A DNA stretch of 64,000 nt from Leuconostoc pseudomesenteroides KCTC 3652 (GTDB taxonomy: Bacteria; Bacillota; Bacilli; Lactobacillales; Lactobacillaceae), in the NCBI RefSeq assembly GCF_014634745.1, contig NZ_BMBP01000001.1, positions 62,001-126,000 of the forward strand. Direction: 5' to 3'. Made by a program: the position numbers and the translations under genes. Under the pieces are notes generated by a model, which worked only from the letters and a program-made list of their open reading frames with translations, was not told where the DNA came from and ran no database searches. Positions 53,980 to 63,114 of the stretch are shown in pieces. Within the stretch, counting starts at the first letter, position 1. Each line of letters starts with the position of its first letter.

Positions 53980-54639
53980 CTAAAAGTGAGCCTTTACTTT
54001 ATAAATTGGTTGTCCCTTTGCCATGAACTTCTGTTCATACTCGGTTTCAACATTTCCCATCACTTTATCAGGGTCAGCGTGCAAATCAAGTGTATAATCT
54101 TCTGCAGACCAACGCATGCCATAGGTCATAAAGCTAACTAATGAATACTCAAATAAATGACGATTATCTGTTTTGAATTCAACTTCACCCTGATCAGGCA
54201 AAACCGCTTCGTATGATTGTAAAAATGAACGATACGTCAAACGTCGTGCCTCATGACGCTTTTTGGGCCATGGATCAGAAAAATTCAAATAAACTTTATC
54301 GATTTCAGACTTTTCAAAATAAGTTTCGACACCATTCCCATTACCGTATATATAACGCAAATTTGGCAATTTTCCAACTTGATCAAAGCTCTTTCGAGCA
54401 GCAATTGCAATCGCGGTCTCTTGTATCTCCATACCAATATAATTGATTTCTGGATGCGCTAAAGCCATCCCTAAGATAAATTGACCTTTTCCAGAACCAA
54501 TTTCTACATGAATTGGTTGCTCTTGGTCAAACAATTTTTGCCATTGACCGATTTGATCTGTCGCTCTGTCTTGATCAATCACAATATCTGAGTGATTAGT
54601 TAACCATTCGTTAGCCCAAGGTTTCGCACGTAAATGCAT
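53980..54639 (-). CDS. trmB: tRNA (guanine-N7)-methyltransferase
   Basis: Makes m7G46 in tRNA. The 219 residues have motif I VEIGSGKGQFILGMA, the YIGMEIQETAIAIA acidic strand and NFSDPWPKKRHEARRLTYRSF, the TrmB catalytic/tRNA-binding signature. GGAG-type site upstream. It follows ecsB after 12 bases and is the last gene of the ecsA-ecsB-trmB unit. Confidence 0.97.
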   Translation of the reverse strand: MHLRAKPWANEWLTNHSDIVIDQDRATDQIGQWQKLFDQEQPIHVEIGSGKGQFILGMALAHPEINYIGMEIQETAIAIAARKSFDQVGKLPNLRYIYGNGNGVETYFEKSEIDKVYLNFSDPWPKKRHEARRLTYRSFLQSYEAVLPDQGEVEFKTDNRHLFEYSLVSFMTYGMRWSAEDYTLDLHADPDKVMGNVETEYEQKFMAKGQPIYKVKAHF

Positions 54640-54651
54640 GTTTTCTCTCCA

Positions 54652-55935
54652 TTATTTTTTATTTTTGTGACTATTTTTTGGAATATAAAATTTTAGCATG
54701 ATGAATTCAACTATCAACATAGTCACTAAAATCACTGGTGTCTCATTCAGTGGTCGGATAAATAATACAATGACAAACATCATCAAAATAACTGGTATCG
54801 CAACAATCATTTGTACTCTAGCAAAAGATTTTAATCTTTCTACTTTTGAAATAGGTATCAATCTTGTCCACAAGTTTTTTTGCGTATCATCATATAGTGG
54901 TAACATTTGAAACGTGATTAAATACAATACTGCAGCAGCAATAATCATAATTAACCATAACGGTGCCGACTTCAATGCAATAACTAGCACAACTCCAACT
55001 AAAAATAACCGTATAATTAGGGGCAATATTTCCGTGTCTCTGGCTAATCGTGTCAAAAATAGTTGAAATAGACTTCCTTGTCCTTTAGTCAATCGCTTCA
55101 GCAAAGAATCCAAATAACGACGACGTTTAATTGTCTTTGGCTGATGTGGCACTTCAGCAAATAACGCAAAAAAATGTAACGTTCGCTGCTGCTGAACTTG
55201 TGCCTGAGACGTTGCCCTCAACCAATCAATTGCAAATAATTGTGATTTGCTTTCAGTCACTGCAAAATATCGCACAACTATTCCTGCAAATAGTAACCAA
55301 ATAATTACCATAACATTCGATTGATCCGTCGACAAACCAATGATAAAAGCTAACAAGGTGCCCGGTACTAAAAACCTGAACAATATTTTTTCAGCAATGG
55401 CATCCGGCTCAAAAATAGCGATTGTCAACCGACGAGATTTCAAAAAAAGCTTATCCCGCTCGTACATCAATAACAACATCTTGTAACTAATCACAAAGAT
55501 AATCAAAAAAAATAGTCGTGACCAATTATCAACATCCATTCGCCACAATATCGGCGCAATCACAGCGATAAATATCATTTGCCAAACTGATGCATAGAAT
55601 GCGCTCAATCGCATAGCCATAGCCAAATAAGATTTAATAATATCATGATCATTCGCAAACAAATAAAGACGATCGGCAGGTTTAAAATAAGTAACAAGGT
55701 TACCAAATTGCAAGCCAACTAGCAACCATACAATGCTTATTGCCTGCCACCAAATTGAATGCCAATAGGTCACAGACTGATGTGCTGTAAGCAGATCACG
55801 ATAGCCTAGTATACCAGCACCTAAAGCAATCATCAAAAAGAGAATGAAATGATCATTAAACAATAAACGTAGATATCTAACATTTGTTTTCTGCGCACGC
55901 CGTAATCGTTCCTGAAACAAACTATCAACTTTCAT
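54652..55935 (-). CDS. ecsB: ABC transporter permease EcsB
   Basis: The 427 residues contain about ten membrane helices in pairs, with basic connecting loops (RLRRAQKTNVRYLRLLFND near the start). It overlaps ecsA by 11 bases. The Ecs transporter of B. subtilis affects secretion, competence and intramembrane proteolysis by RasP; the transported substrate may be peptides. The conserved neighbourhood (ecsAB next to hit and prsA) supports the identity more than any single motif. Confidence 0.88.
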   Translation of the reverse strand: MKVDSLFQERLRRAQKTNVRYLRLLFNDHFILFLMIALGAGILGYRDLLTAHQSVTYWHSIWWQAISIVWLLVGLQFGNLVTYFKPADRLYLFANDHDIIKSYLAMAMRLSAFYASVWQMIFIAVIAPILWRMDVDNWSRLFFLIIFVISYKMLLLMYERDKLFLKSRRLTIAIFEPDAIAEKILFRFLVPGTLLAFIIGLSTDQSNVMVIIWLLFAGIVVRYFAVTESKSQLFAIDWLRATSQAQVQQQRTLHFFALFAEVPHQPKTIKRRRYLDSLLKRLTKGQGSLFQLFLTRLARDTEILPLIIRLFLVGVVLVIALKSAPLWLIMIIAAAVLYLITFQMLPLYDDTQKNLWTRLIPISKVERLKSFARVQMIVAIPVILMMFVIVLFIRPLNETPVILVTMLIVEFIMLKFYIPKNSHKNKK

Positions 55936-56665
55936 CGGCTAGCTCCCGCTGGACAAGGTCAAAAAAATCATCCAACTGATCCAACTGCAACTGGTTTTCC
56001 TCAGCCAAAGCTTGTGGTGTCCCTATGAATCGTGACTTACCATCATGCAATACTACAAATTGGTCTACAAATTCAGCGGCCGAGGCTAATAAATGCGTCG
56101 TCATCAAAACACTGTTTCCTTTGTTAGCTTGCTCATGAATCAATTTGACGACATCTTTTTGTGCAACCGTGTCTAAACCTAAAAAAGGTTCATCGATAAT
56201 AATTAGCGGCGCATCTAGCATAAAGGCGGATATCAACATGACTTTCTGTCGCATCCCTTTTGAAAAATGAACTGGCAACCAGTGTAGCTTATCATCTAAT
56301 CGGAAGCGTTTCAATAACTGTTCCGCACGCTGCCAAGCAATTTCATCATCAATGTTATGAGCAGCCAGCATCAAATGTAAATGTTCGCCCAATGTCAATT
56401 CATCATACAAAATGGGTTGTTCTGGAATATAAGCAATTTGTGATTTAAAGCCAGTTGGATCTTGAACCAAATTAATCCCATTCAACTCAATTGTGCCCAT
56501 TTGCGGTTGAAGCTCGCCGATAATGTGGTTGATTGTCGTTGATTTACCAGCGCCATTTAAACCAATTAATGCCACAATGTTACCATCAGGCACATCAAAG
56601 GTGACATTTTTTAAAACGTTATTACCGGCATAACCACCAGATAGATTGTTAATTTTAAGTCCCAT
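55925..56665 (-). CDS. ecsA: ABC transporter ATP-binding protein EcsA
   Basis: ATPase of the Ecs transporter, 246 residues from ATG 56665 (MGLKINNL). Walker A GLNGAGKSTT, Q-loop IAYIPEQP, signature FSKGMRQKV, Walker B LIIIDEPFLGLD and H-loop TTHLL are intact. No Shine-Dalgarno precedes either candidate start (ATG 56665 or GTG 56686). A TATAAT at 56678-56673 would start RNA almost at the ATG, so the message may be leaderless. Divergent from hit. Confidence 0.93.
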   Translation of the reverse strand: MGLKINNLSGGYAGNNVLKNVTFDVPDGNIVALIGLNGAGKSTTINHIIGELQPQMGTIELNGINLVQDPTGFKSQIAYIPEQPILYDELTLGEHLHLMLAAHNIDDEIAWQRAEQLLKRFRLDDKLHWLPVHFSKGMRQKVMLISAFMLDAPLIIIDEPFLGLDTVAQKDVVKLIHEQANKGNSVLMTTHLLASAAEFVDQFVVLHDGKSRFIGTPQALAEENQLQLDQLDDFFDLVQRELADES

Positions 56666-56737
56666 AGCTTCTATTATAACAGGCACCAGTCAATATTTGA
56701 TATAATAAAGTCAGTAAATTGAAATGGAGCAAGATAA

Positions 56738-57160
56738 ATGGATATTTTTGACAAAATTATAGCAGGTGAAATCCCAAGTTACAAAGTTTATGAAGATGAA
56801 GACGTTTTAGCGTTTCTTGACATCTCTCAAGTGACACCCGGTCATACATTACTTGTGCCAAAAGCTGATGTGGTTGATATTTTTGATTACACAGATGACA
56901 TTGCCAAAAAAGTATTGTTGAAATTACCAGTTATCGCTGCCGCAGTAAAAGCAAGCAATCCTGACATTACTGGCATCAATATACAGTCCAATAACGGTGT
57001 TTCTGCTGGTCAAACCGTTCGCCATTCTCACTGGCACATCATTCCAAGATTTGATAATGATAACTTAAACAGCAAACTAGCACCAACAATTGACAACAGC
57101 GCAGAATTTTCACCAGAACGTTATCAAAAAATTGCGGACAGTATCGCTGCCCAATTTTAG
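56738..57160 (+). CDS. hit: HIT family protein
   Basis: A 140-residue nucleotide-binding hydrolase: N-terminal DIFDKIIAGEIPSYKVYEDE and the histidine triad RHSHWHIIPR. GGAG upstream. First gene of hit-(coiled coil)-prsA, opposite ecsAB as in B. subtilis. Substrates are probably AMP-lysine- or dinucleoside-type compounds by family. Confidence 0.96.
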   Translation: MDIFDKIIAGEIPSYKVYEDEDVLAFLDISQVTPGHTLLVPKADVVDIFDYTDDIAKKVLLKLPVIAAAVKASNPDITGINIQSNNGVSAGQTVRHSHWHIIPRFDNDNLNSKLAPTIDNSAEFSPERYQKIADSIAAQF

Positions 57161-57189
57161 AAATGCAGTAACTAACCATGGAGGTCAAT

Positions 57190-57432
57190 ATGAAGCTGTT
57201 TAATCAATTAAAGTCGTTAATAGCTGATCTCAAAGAGATTTCAGCTTTATTGAAACAACTCCAACAACAGCAAGCAACTTTAACTGAGCAATTGAAGCAT
57301 GTTCAAAATGTTGGTGAGGAAGTTCAAATAGATATTGAAAAAATGAATTTCAAAAATCAGCCACATCTTGATCGTATCGCCAAAAGCCAACAACACATTG
57401 ACCATGAGTTGTCTAAATATAGAGCGCGATAG
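57190..57432 (+). CDS. Small coiled-coil protein
   Basis: An 80-residue protein from ATG 57190 (GGAGG 7 bases upstream). It is almost entirely helical with leucine and glutamine heptads (LKEISALLKQLQQQQATLTEQL) and a charged C-terminus. It occupies the place of the YhaH/YtxH-type gene between hit and prsA in Bacillus but lacks a clear membrane helix and I cannot assign it to that family. Likely part of the same transcript as hit. Confidence 0.75.
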   Translation: MKLFNQLKSLIADLKEISALLKQLQQQQATLTEQLKHVQNVGEEVQIDIEKMNFKNQPHLDRIAKSQQHIDHELSKYRAR

Positions 57433-57487
57433 TTCATTTTATGGTAGAATATTTAGTATTGTATTTAGAAAAGGAAAATAATCACTC

Positions 57488-58447
57488 ATGAGAAAGTTTA
57501 TTTGGGGATTGCTCGTTGTCATTTTCGTCGGCGGGCTTATCTTCCTAGGGTTTAATTCATCCAAAACGTTGGTCACAACTAACGTCGGAAAGATCACACA
57601 AAAAGAATTCTACAATGACTTTAAAAAGTCATCAGCTGGTCAGCAAGAATTCGCTAATATGGTCATCAATAAAGTGTTGGCAGCCAAATATGGCAACAAA
57701 GTTTCAAAAAGCGATGTTCAAACTGCGTATGATACTCAAAAAGCACAGTACGGCTCGTCATTTAAAACAGTTCTGGCATCAAATAATTTGACCGAAGATC
57801 AATTTAAAACAAATGTGAAAAATAATTTGATTATGAACGCCGCTATCAAAGCTAACTATAAAGTCACCCAAAAACAGTTGAAAAAAGCTTATGCTAGTTA
57901 TCATCAAAGTACAACCATTTCGATGATTACCGCTAAGGATGAAGCTTCTGCTAAAGAAGCTATTGCAGCCTTAAAAAATGGTGACAAGTGGGCAACGGTC
58001 TATAAAAAATACTCAACTGATACCACATATGCTTCATCAAATGGTCAATTACCAGCATTTGATTCAACAAGTTCAACAGTGGATTCTGCCGTTCAAACCG
58101 CAGCATTCAAATTATCAAAGGTTGGCGATTATTCAACAGACCCTGTAACAGGTAGTTCTAGTGGCTACTACGTGATTCAATTAGACAAAACAACCACAAA
58201 ACCTGCAATGAGCAAAGTTCGTAGTAAGTTGTCAAATAAGATTGTCAGTGACTTCATCAGTGATTCAAGTAACACGACAGAAATTCAATCCATTATTGGT
58301 AAAATTTTGCGCAAAAACGACGTCAATGTGAAAGACACTGATTTGAAGAATTCATTGAGCAGTTATCTCACGGCCGGCATCTCTTCAAGTTCTTCAAGTT
58401 CTTCAAGTTCTTCAAGTTCTTCAAGTTCTTCAAGTTCTTCAAAGTAA
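57488..58447 (+). CDS. prsA: PrsA-like peptidyl-prolyl isomerase without lipobox
   Basis: Extracellular foldase for secreted proteins. The 319 residues have an N-terminal hydrophobic helix (about 4-22), a SurA-like N-domain, a parvulin PpiC domain (about 130-235, with WATVYKKYSTDTTYASSNGQL and GYYVIQL) and a C-terminal helical arm. They end in a serine tract encoded by a 9-base tandem repeat. No cysteine occurs anywhere, so unlike classical PrsA it cannot be a lipoprotein and is probably held by its uncleaved signal helix. Terminator follows. Confidence 0.9.
   Translation: MRKFIWGLLVVIFVGGLIFLGFNSSKTLVTTNVGKITQKEFYNDFKKSSAGQQEFANMVINKVLAAKYGNKVSKSDVQTAYDTQKAQYGSSFKTVLASNNLTEDQFKTNVKNNLIMNAAIKANYKVTQKQLKKAYASYHQSTTISMITAKDEASAKEAIAALKNGDKWATVYKKYSTDTTYASSNGQLPAFDSTSSTVDSAVQTAAFKLSKVGDYSTDPVTGSSSGYYVIQLDKTTTKPAMSKVRSKLSNKIVSDFISDSSNTTEIQSIIGKILRKNDVNVKDTDLKNSLSSYLTAGISSSSSSSSSSSSSSSSSSSSK
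58382..58444 (+). repeat. In-frame 9-bp tandem repeat in prsA
   Basis: Six perfect copies of TCTTCAAGT and a seventh truncated TCTTCAAAG, encoding a C-terminal run of about 20 serines. The unit is a multiple of three, so copy-number change alters tail length without frameshift. Confidence 0.95.
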
Positions 58448-58490
58448 ACATAAAAAGAGCGATTCCAATGGGATCGCTCTTTTTATGTTT
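58446..58490. terminator. Bidirectional terminator between prsA and yhaM
   Basis: Perfect 18-bp stem (AAACATAAAAAGAGCGAT and complement) with a 9-base loop; U-runs both ways. Confidence 0.92.
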
Positions 58491-58494
58491 ACCG

Positions 58495-59457
58495 TCACAA
58501 AGTTGTTTGGTCACGGCTTTCGGGTTTATAGAACTTGCGATTATCTAAACCAAAAACTCTATCTGAAAAGGAACCTTCAGCCGTCTTTTCCAATACCCCA
58601 GTCATCATCTGAATACCAGCATCAAGCTCGTCTAATTGATGTAAAACTTCTGCCTCCATAACGACTGGTCTAACTGGTGATCCATATTCTAGGATACCAT
58701 GGTGTGATAGTACCACATGGCGCAATAATATCAAATCCTCATCCTGCAAATCAAACTTTAATTCTTGCGCTGCCAACACAATTTGTTCATCAATCAATGT
58801 AATGTGCCCAATTAAATTACCTGACAAAGTGTATTGTGTCGCAACTGGCCCAGATAATTCAATCGTTTTCCCTAAATCATGCAACAAAGCCCCCGCAATC
58901 AGCAATTCTTGATTTAACTGAGGATATTGTTTCGAGACACTTTGAGCTAACTTTGCAATAGATAATGAGTGAAATGCCAAACCACCAGCAAATGCATGAT
59001 GATTTGATTTGGCAGCTGGATAACGTAAAAATGCGTCATGATATTGTGTAAATAAGCGACGTACTAAACGATTCCATGTCGGATTAACAATCAACAGAAT
59101 ATAGTCATTTAAGGCATCATTCATGTCTGATTCTTTAATTGGTGCATGAACCATGAAGTCAGACGGATTTTCAGGTTCACCAGAGTCAGTTAGACGAACA
59201 CTGGTAATTTGGACTTGTGGCTGATCATGATATGAACCACGCACACCCTGCAATTTTACAATTTTACCAGGAATAAGGCGAGCTATCTGATCCTCGGTAG
59301 CATCCCATAAATTTCCTGGTAAATCACCGGACCTATCAGAAAACACTAACCCAATATATGTTTTTCCATTTTTGGTCAACCGTACATCCGCACTTTTAAT
59401 CAATGCAAAACTATCAACATGCTCTGAATCTTGATAATTTGCTAATAATTTAGTCAT
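58495..59457 (-). CDS. yhaM: 3'-5' exoribonuclease YhaM
   Basis: The 320 residues have an N-terminal OB-fold nucleic-acid-binding domain (about 20-95, TYIGLVFSDRSGDLPGNLWD) and a C-terminal HD hydrolase domain: HHAFAGGLAFHSLSIAKL, the metal pair in GALLHDLGKTIELSG, and LRHVVLSHHG. YhaM trims short 3' tails of RNA. 21 bases downstream of yhaN; last of the yhaONM unit as transcribed here. Confidence 0.95.
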   Translation of the reverse strand: MTKLLANYQDSEHVDSFALIKSADVRLTKNGKTYIGLVFSDRSGDLPGNLWDATEDQIARLIPGKIVKLQGVRGSYHDQPQVQITSVRLTDSGEPENPSDFMVHAPIKESDMNDALNDYILLIVNPTWNRLVRRLFTQYHDAFLRYPAAKSNHHAFAGGLAFHSLSIAKLAQSVSKQYPQLNQELLIAGALLHDLGKTIELSGPVATQYTLSGNLIGHITLIDEQIVLAAQELKFDLQDEDLILLRHVVLSHHGILEYGSPVRPVVMEAEVLHQLDELDAGIQMMTGVLEKTAEGSFSDRVFGLDNRKFYKPESRDQTTL

Positions 59458-59478
59458 ATTCTGCCCTCACAGGTTAAT

Positions 59479-61854
59479 TTACTTCAATTCTATCACATTT
59501 TGAAAATCATCGGTTTCAACTCGAGTTGTCCAATAAATAATTTGTTGTTTATCTGACACTCGGGCTAAAATATTAAGTACAACAGCACGCCTCTCCGGGT
59601 CAAAATTGACAAAACCATCATCAATTAACATAGGAAAACTAATGACATCGGCAACGACGCGAGCCAATGCAAGACGCATCGCAACGTAAAGCTGTTCCTG
59701 AGTACCAGTAGATAATGAGATCACGTTGAATGACTCATTATTTTCAGTCGTAATAATGATTTCGTCTTTTTCAAAATTAATGTGACGGTAACGTCCTATA
59801 GTTAATTGATTAAAATAATCTGTCGCAAATTCAATCATTTTTGGAAATCTATTTTGTGAAGCAGCATGTAAAGCATTATAAATCCAACGATTTGCTAATT
59901 TTTGAGCCAAATAATCACTAAATTGATCAAGAAGCTCAGTTTTTTGGTCTGCAACAGTTTGTTGCATTATCATGAATTGATCATCACTAACTCTCTGCAT
60001 CTGTTTTGCTTGAATACGCGCTAATTTTGCTAGTTCTTCAGCAAAGCGCTGTTTTAAATGTGCAAGATTAGTTTGTTCAATTTGCAATGTGTTTGACAGC
60101 GCTTGCTCATTCTTAAACGTTAAAAGCTGTTCCTGATCATAAGCGGATATTTGCTGAACGATTGCTTGATAACGGTGATTATTTGCCATTTGCTCGTGAT
60201 AAGCAACAGCCAAATTTTGCAAATCCGTTAATTTTTCAACCTCATATTTCTTGAAAATTCTCTGTAAATCAAACATTTTTTGTTTTAATGAGATACTCGA
60301 GGCGTCAATCATATTGCTTAGCTGTGATTGTTGTTGCTGCCAAAGAGCCTTTTTGTTGCTTTCGAGTAAATCACGATTTTGAGTAATTTGTGACAGTTGA
60401 TCCACTGACTCTTGAACCGACTGCAATAATATCTCCACATTTAAGTCGCTAGCTAAGGACTGTATTGCTTTATTAACGTGATTCATTTGTAATTCAATTT
60501 TTTGATTAATAGCTTTTAAAGATTGGTCACGTTTTAGGTACTGTTCAATGCTTGGCTGTACAGAACGTATTTGTGTCTCATTTAAAGGATAGTACTGCTT
60601 TTTAATCTCATTCGTCACATGATTGGCGTGTGCTGCATACCTGATAATAAAAATGACAATTGCTACTAAAAACAAGAGCCATAGCCAAATGGGTGTCACT
60701 ATCGTATAAGTTATTACGGCCAACAAAAATGTTGCACTGATCAAACCGATCAATCGAATTTTATAGTTTGACAGATGATGGTCATCATTTATTGACAATA
60801 GTTCTGGCACTTGATTACTTGCAAACTGCGCTTGAGTCGCTTTTTGTTGTGTCAGTAATTCATCGCGTTGTTGCTGATCACTCAATAATTGGCTGACCAT
60901 CATTTTTAATGTCATCAACCGTTTATTGCTGTCTTCAATTTCGATTACAAATTCTGGTTGTAATTTTAAATGATCCATCTCTTGCTCTTGACGACGAATA
61001 TTGCCCACCAAAAGATCAATTTCAACTTGTAATTGCTCAGCATGTTGTAAATCTACCTCTGAGACTGAACGAACATGTTTTTTGTCAATTTGTTGCGCTT
61101 CAGTAAAAATCTGATATTGACGTTGCAATTGTGTTAAATGATTGATGGCTTCTTGCGATTTATCTATTTTTTCTTTTAAAGTGGCAACTGATTTCGTCAA
61201 TTCTGAAACAGTCTGTTGATCATCTAAAAATATTTGTAACGCTTCAGATTGCTTTGACAGTTTGCTTTCACTTGATTCGTATGCACGGACCGCTTGATTA
61301 AGTGGCCGTTTCCCAGTAGATCGTTGCGCAAATAAATTTTCCGCTTGCTTATCAAAGTTTATTGCGGCCTCCAGCCATTTCGTGCTACCAACTGCGCCAA
61401 GATTTAATAATAATTTTTGTAAATCGGACGCACTAATTTGTTTAATTTGAGCCAAATCCTGCTCACTAAAATTAAAAATATCATCAAAAGATTGCTTTGT
61501 TAATGGTGATAAATTATTGTTTAGCCACTCCTCTGGATTAGTTAGCTCGTGCTGGTCTGCGAGCCGAGTTATAGTCAAAGTGCTTTGCGTTCGACCAAAT
61601 CGTGCGATACAAAAATCACCATCCGCAGTCTCGACCACTAAATCGCCACCGTATCGGCTGCCATCTCGGGGGTCATAAATATTATTGGATTGTTTTTTGC
61701 TAGGAAAACCAAATAAAATCCCAACAATAAATGCACGTAAGGTTGATTTACCGGACTCATTCTGACCAACAATTATCTGAAATTGTGTATCAAAATCAAA
61801 CGCAACCTGAGACCACTTGCCAAAACCACTGATATGAACTTGTTTAATTTTCAT
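59479..61854 (-). CDS. yhaN: SMC-like ATPase YhaN (SbcC-type)
   Basis: A 791-residue ATPase. The N-terminus has Walker A IIVGQNESGKSTLRAF; the C-terminus has the signature LSTGTQEQLYVAMRLALARV and Walker B FPMLIDDGFVNFDPERR. Between them lie long coiled coils interrupted by two adjacent hydrophobic helices (about residues 370-410, LISATFLLAVITYTIVTP then LWLLFLVAIVIFIIRY), as in Bacillus YhaN, suggesting membrane association. It overlaps yhaO by 11 bases. Together with the YhaO nuclease it resembles SbcCD/Rad50-Mre11. Confidence 0.93.
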   Translation of the reverse strand: MKIKQVHISGFGKWSQVAFDFDTQFQIIVGQNESGKSTLRAFIVGILFGFPSKKQSNNIYDPRDGSRYGGDLVVETADGDFCIARFGRTQSTLTITRLADQHELTNPEEWLNNNLSPLTKQSFDDIFNFSEQDLAQIKQISASDLQKLLLNLGAVGSTKWLEAAINFDKQAENLFAQRSTGKRPLNQAVRAYESSESKLSKQSEALQIFLDDQQTVSELTKSVATLKEKIDKSQEAINHLTQLQRQYQIFTEAQQIDKKHVRSVSEVDLQHAEQLQVEIDLLVGNIRRQEQEMDHLKLQPEFVIEIEDSNKRLMTLKMMVSQLLSDQQQRDELLTQQKATQAQFASNQVPELLSINDDHHLSNYKIRLIGLISATFLLAVITYTIVTPIWLWLLFLVAIVIFIIRYAAHANHVTNEIKKQYYPLNETQIRSVQPSIEQYLKRDQSLKAINQKIELQMNHVNKAIQSLASDLNVEILLQSVQESVDQLSQITQNRDLLESNKKALWQQQQSQLSNMIDASSISLKQKMFDLQRIFKKYEVEKLTDLQNLAVAYHEQMANNHRYQAIVQQISAYDQEQLLTFKNEQALSNTLQIEQTNLAHLKQRFAEELAKLARIQAKQMQRVSDDQFMIMQQTVADQKTELLDQFSDYLAQKLANRWIYNALHAASQNRFPKMIEFATDYFNQLTIGRYRHINFEKDEIIITTENNESFNVISLSTGTQEQLYVAMRLALARVVADVISFPMLIDDGFVNFDPERRAVVLNILARVSDKQQIIYWTTRVETDDFQNVIELK

Positions 61855-63019
61855 GTGAGCGTCGCCTTTCGCTAATTAATTCTGTCATTCGTTGACGCAA
61901 CAACTGCTTACCAGCAGATGTCGTAAAATAATCACGCACAAAAAAAGGCACTTGATTTGGCAAATAATCATTCACTTCAAATGAAGACATCAGTTGCACA
62001 AGCGATTCTTCCCAAAACTGCTGGTCAATTGTATCACTAATTTGTGCTGATTCATAATCGTCAATCAAATTTAGACGAACAATCCACACGTTTGGTGCCA
62101 TATTAGCACGCAAGCCTTCTAGGGCTAAACCACTAGCGATACGCGAGGTAAATTCCGGATGACTTTTTTGAGAAACATTGATTGTCCAAAATCCGACTTC
62201 ATCATCACACAATTTTTGGGCACGCTGAATCAAATCCAATTCATCTACAACATCATTAAATGTCACTTCATGCCAAACGACAGGTGCCACGTCAACAAAT
62301 GTAGGCACCAAACGACCAGTCTCATCACTAACCAAATAATACCCTTTTGACCCAGTTTCAGTGAGATTCAATCCTTGCAAATTTCCTGAATAACCAACAA
62401 AGGGCCGCTGATTCAGTGTTTGTCGCTTATGAATATGACCCAGTGCCCAGTAGTCATAGTTTTTAGATAATAAATCACCAACAGAAAACGGTGCATACGG
62501 CGAACCATCCGCACCGACAGAACCATGATACATCCCAATTTGATAATCAAATTGATGATTTTTTTGAGGAAAATCATCAATAATACGAGTAGCCTGTCGC
62601 TGTGTCTGATAACTAAAACCAGTAATAGCAACATGTTGACCGCTTTTTACTGTTAGTGATTTGGTTTCAACCTGCTGTGAGAACACAATGACATTAGCTG
62701 GCCAAGGTAAATGTTGTCGTCGATCTGCTTCAAAATCATGATTACCAAAACTCAAATAAACCGGTATTTTTGCTGCTAGCAACCGATTAAACTGTTGATT
62801 CACAATACTTTGAATATGCGCACTATTTTCCGCAGCATTGTACAAATCACCCGGAAACAAGACAAAGTCTACAGATTCAGTAATTGCACCATCAATCAAC
62901 CTAATAAAAGCAGTGATAGTTGCCTCATGAACCATCTGTTTTAACGCTTCAGGTAACTGCCCTTCTAAACCAGAAAACGGATTACCTAAATGTACATCCC
63001 CTGCATGAATAAATTTCAT
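61844..63019 (-). CDS. yhaO: Metallophosphoesterase YhaO (SbcD/Mre11-like)
   Basis: The 391 residues start with calcineurin-type metal motifs: FIHAGDVHLGNPF (D-x-H), LFPGDLYN (GD), SFGNHDFE (GNHD), IGMYHGSVG and ALGHIHKRQ. The C-terminal third is a capping domain. GGAG-like site upstream. First gene of yhaO-yhaN-yhaM. Likely a DNA or RNA end-processing nuclease working with YhaN; the substrate in lactic acid bacteria is not established. Confidence 0.93.
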   Translation of the reverse strand: MKFIHAGDVHLGNPFSGLEGQLPEALKQMVHEATITAFIRLIDGAITESVDFVLFPGDLYNAAENSAHIQSIVNQQFNRLLAAKIPVYLSFGNHDFEADRRQHLPWPANVIVFSQQVETKSLTVKSGQHVAITGFSYQTQRQATRIIDDFPQKNHQFDYQIGMYHGSVGADGSPYAPFSVGDLLSKNYDYWALGHIHKRQTLNQRPFVGYSGNLQGLNLTETGSKGYYLVSDETGRLVPTFVDVAPVVWHEVTFNDVVDELDLIQRAQKLCDDEVGFWTINVSQKSHPEFTSRIASGLALEGLRANMAPNVWIVRLNLIDDYESAQISDTIDQQFWEESLVQLMSSFEVNDYLPNQVPFFVRDYFTTSAGKQLLRQRMTELISERRRSHEN

Positions 63020-63083
63020 TGTAACTCCTAAGCGAATATTTGTTCGTATGATTAGTATACCGAAATTTCAAAATGACTTCAAT

Positions 63084-63109
63084 AAAAAAACGCTCGTCTG
63101 AGCGCTTTT
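63084..63109 (-). terminator. Terminator after purH
   Basis: Minus-strand stem AAAAGCGCTC/GAGCGTTTT with a 4-base loop and seven U. Confidence 0.85.
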
Positions 63110-63114
63110 GATTT

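Noticed and set aside
58382-58444. Short direct repeats that could suggest a CRISPR or slippage artefact
   Set aside because: The units are contiguous, 9 bp and in frame with the prsA coding sequence; there are no spacers.
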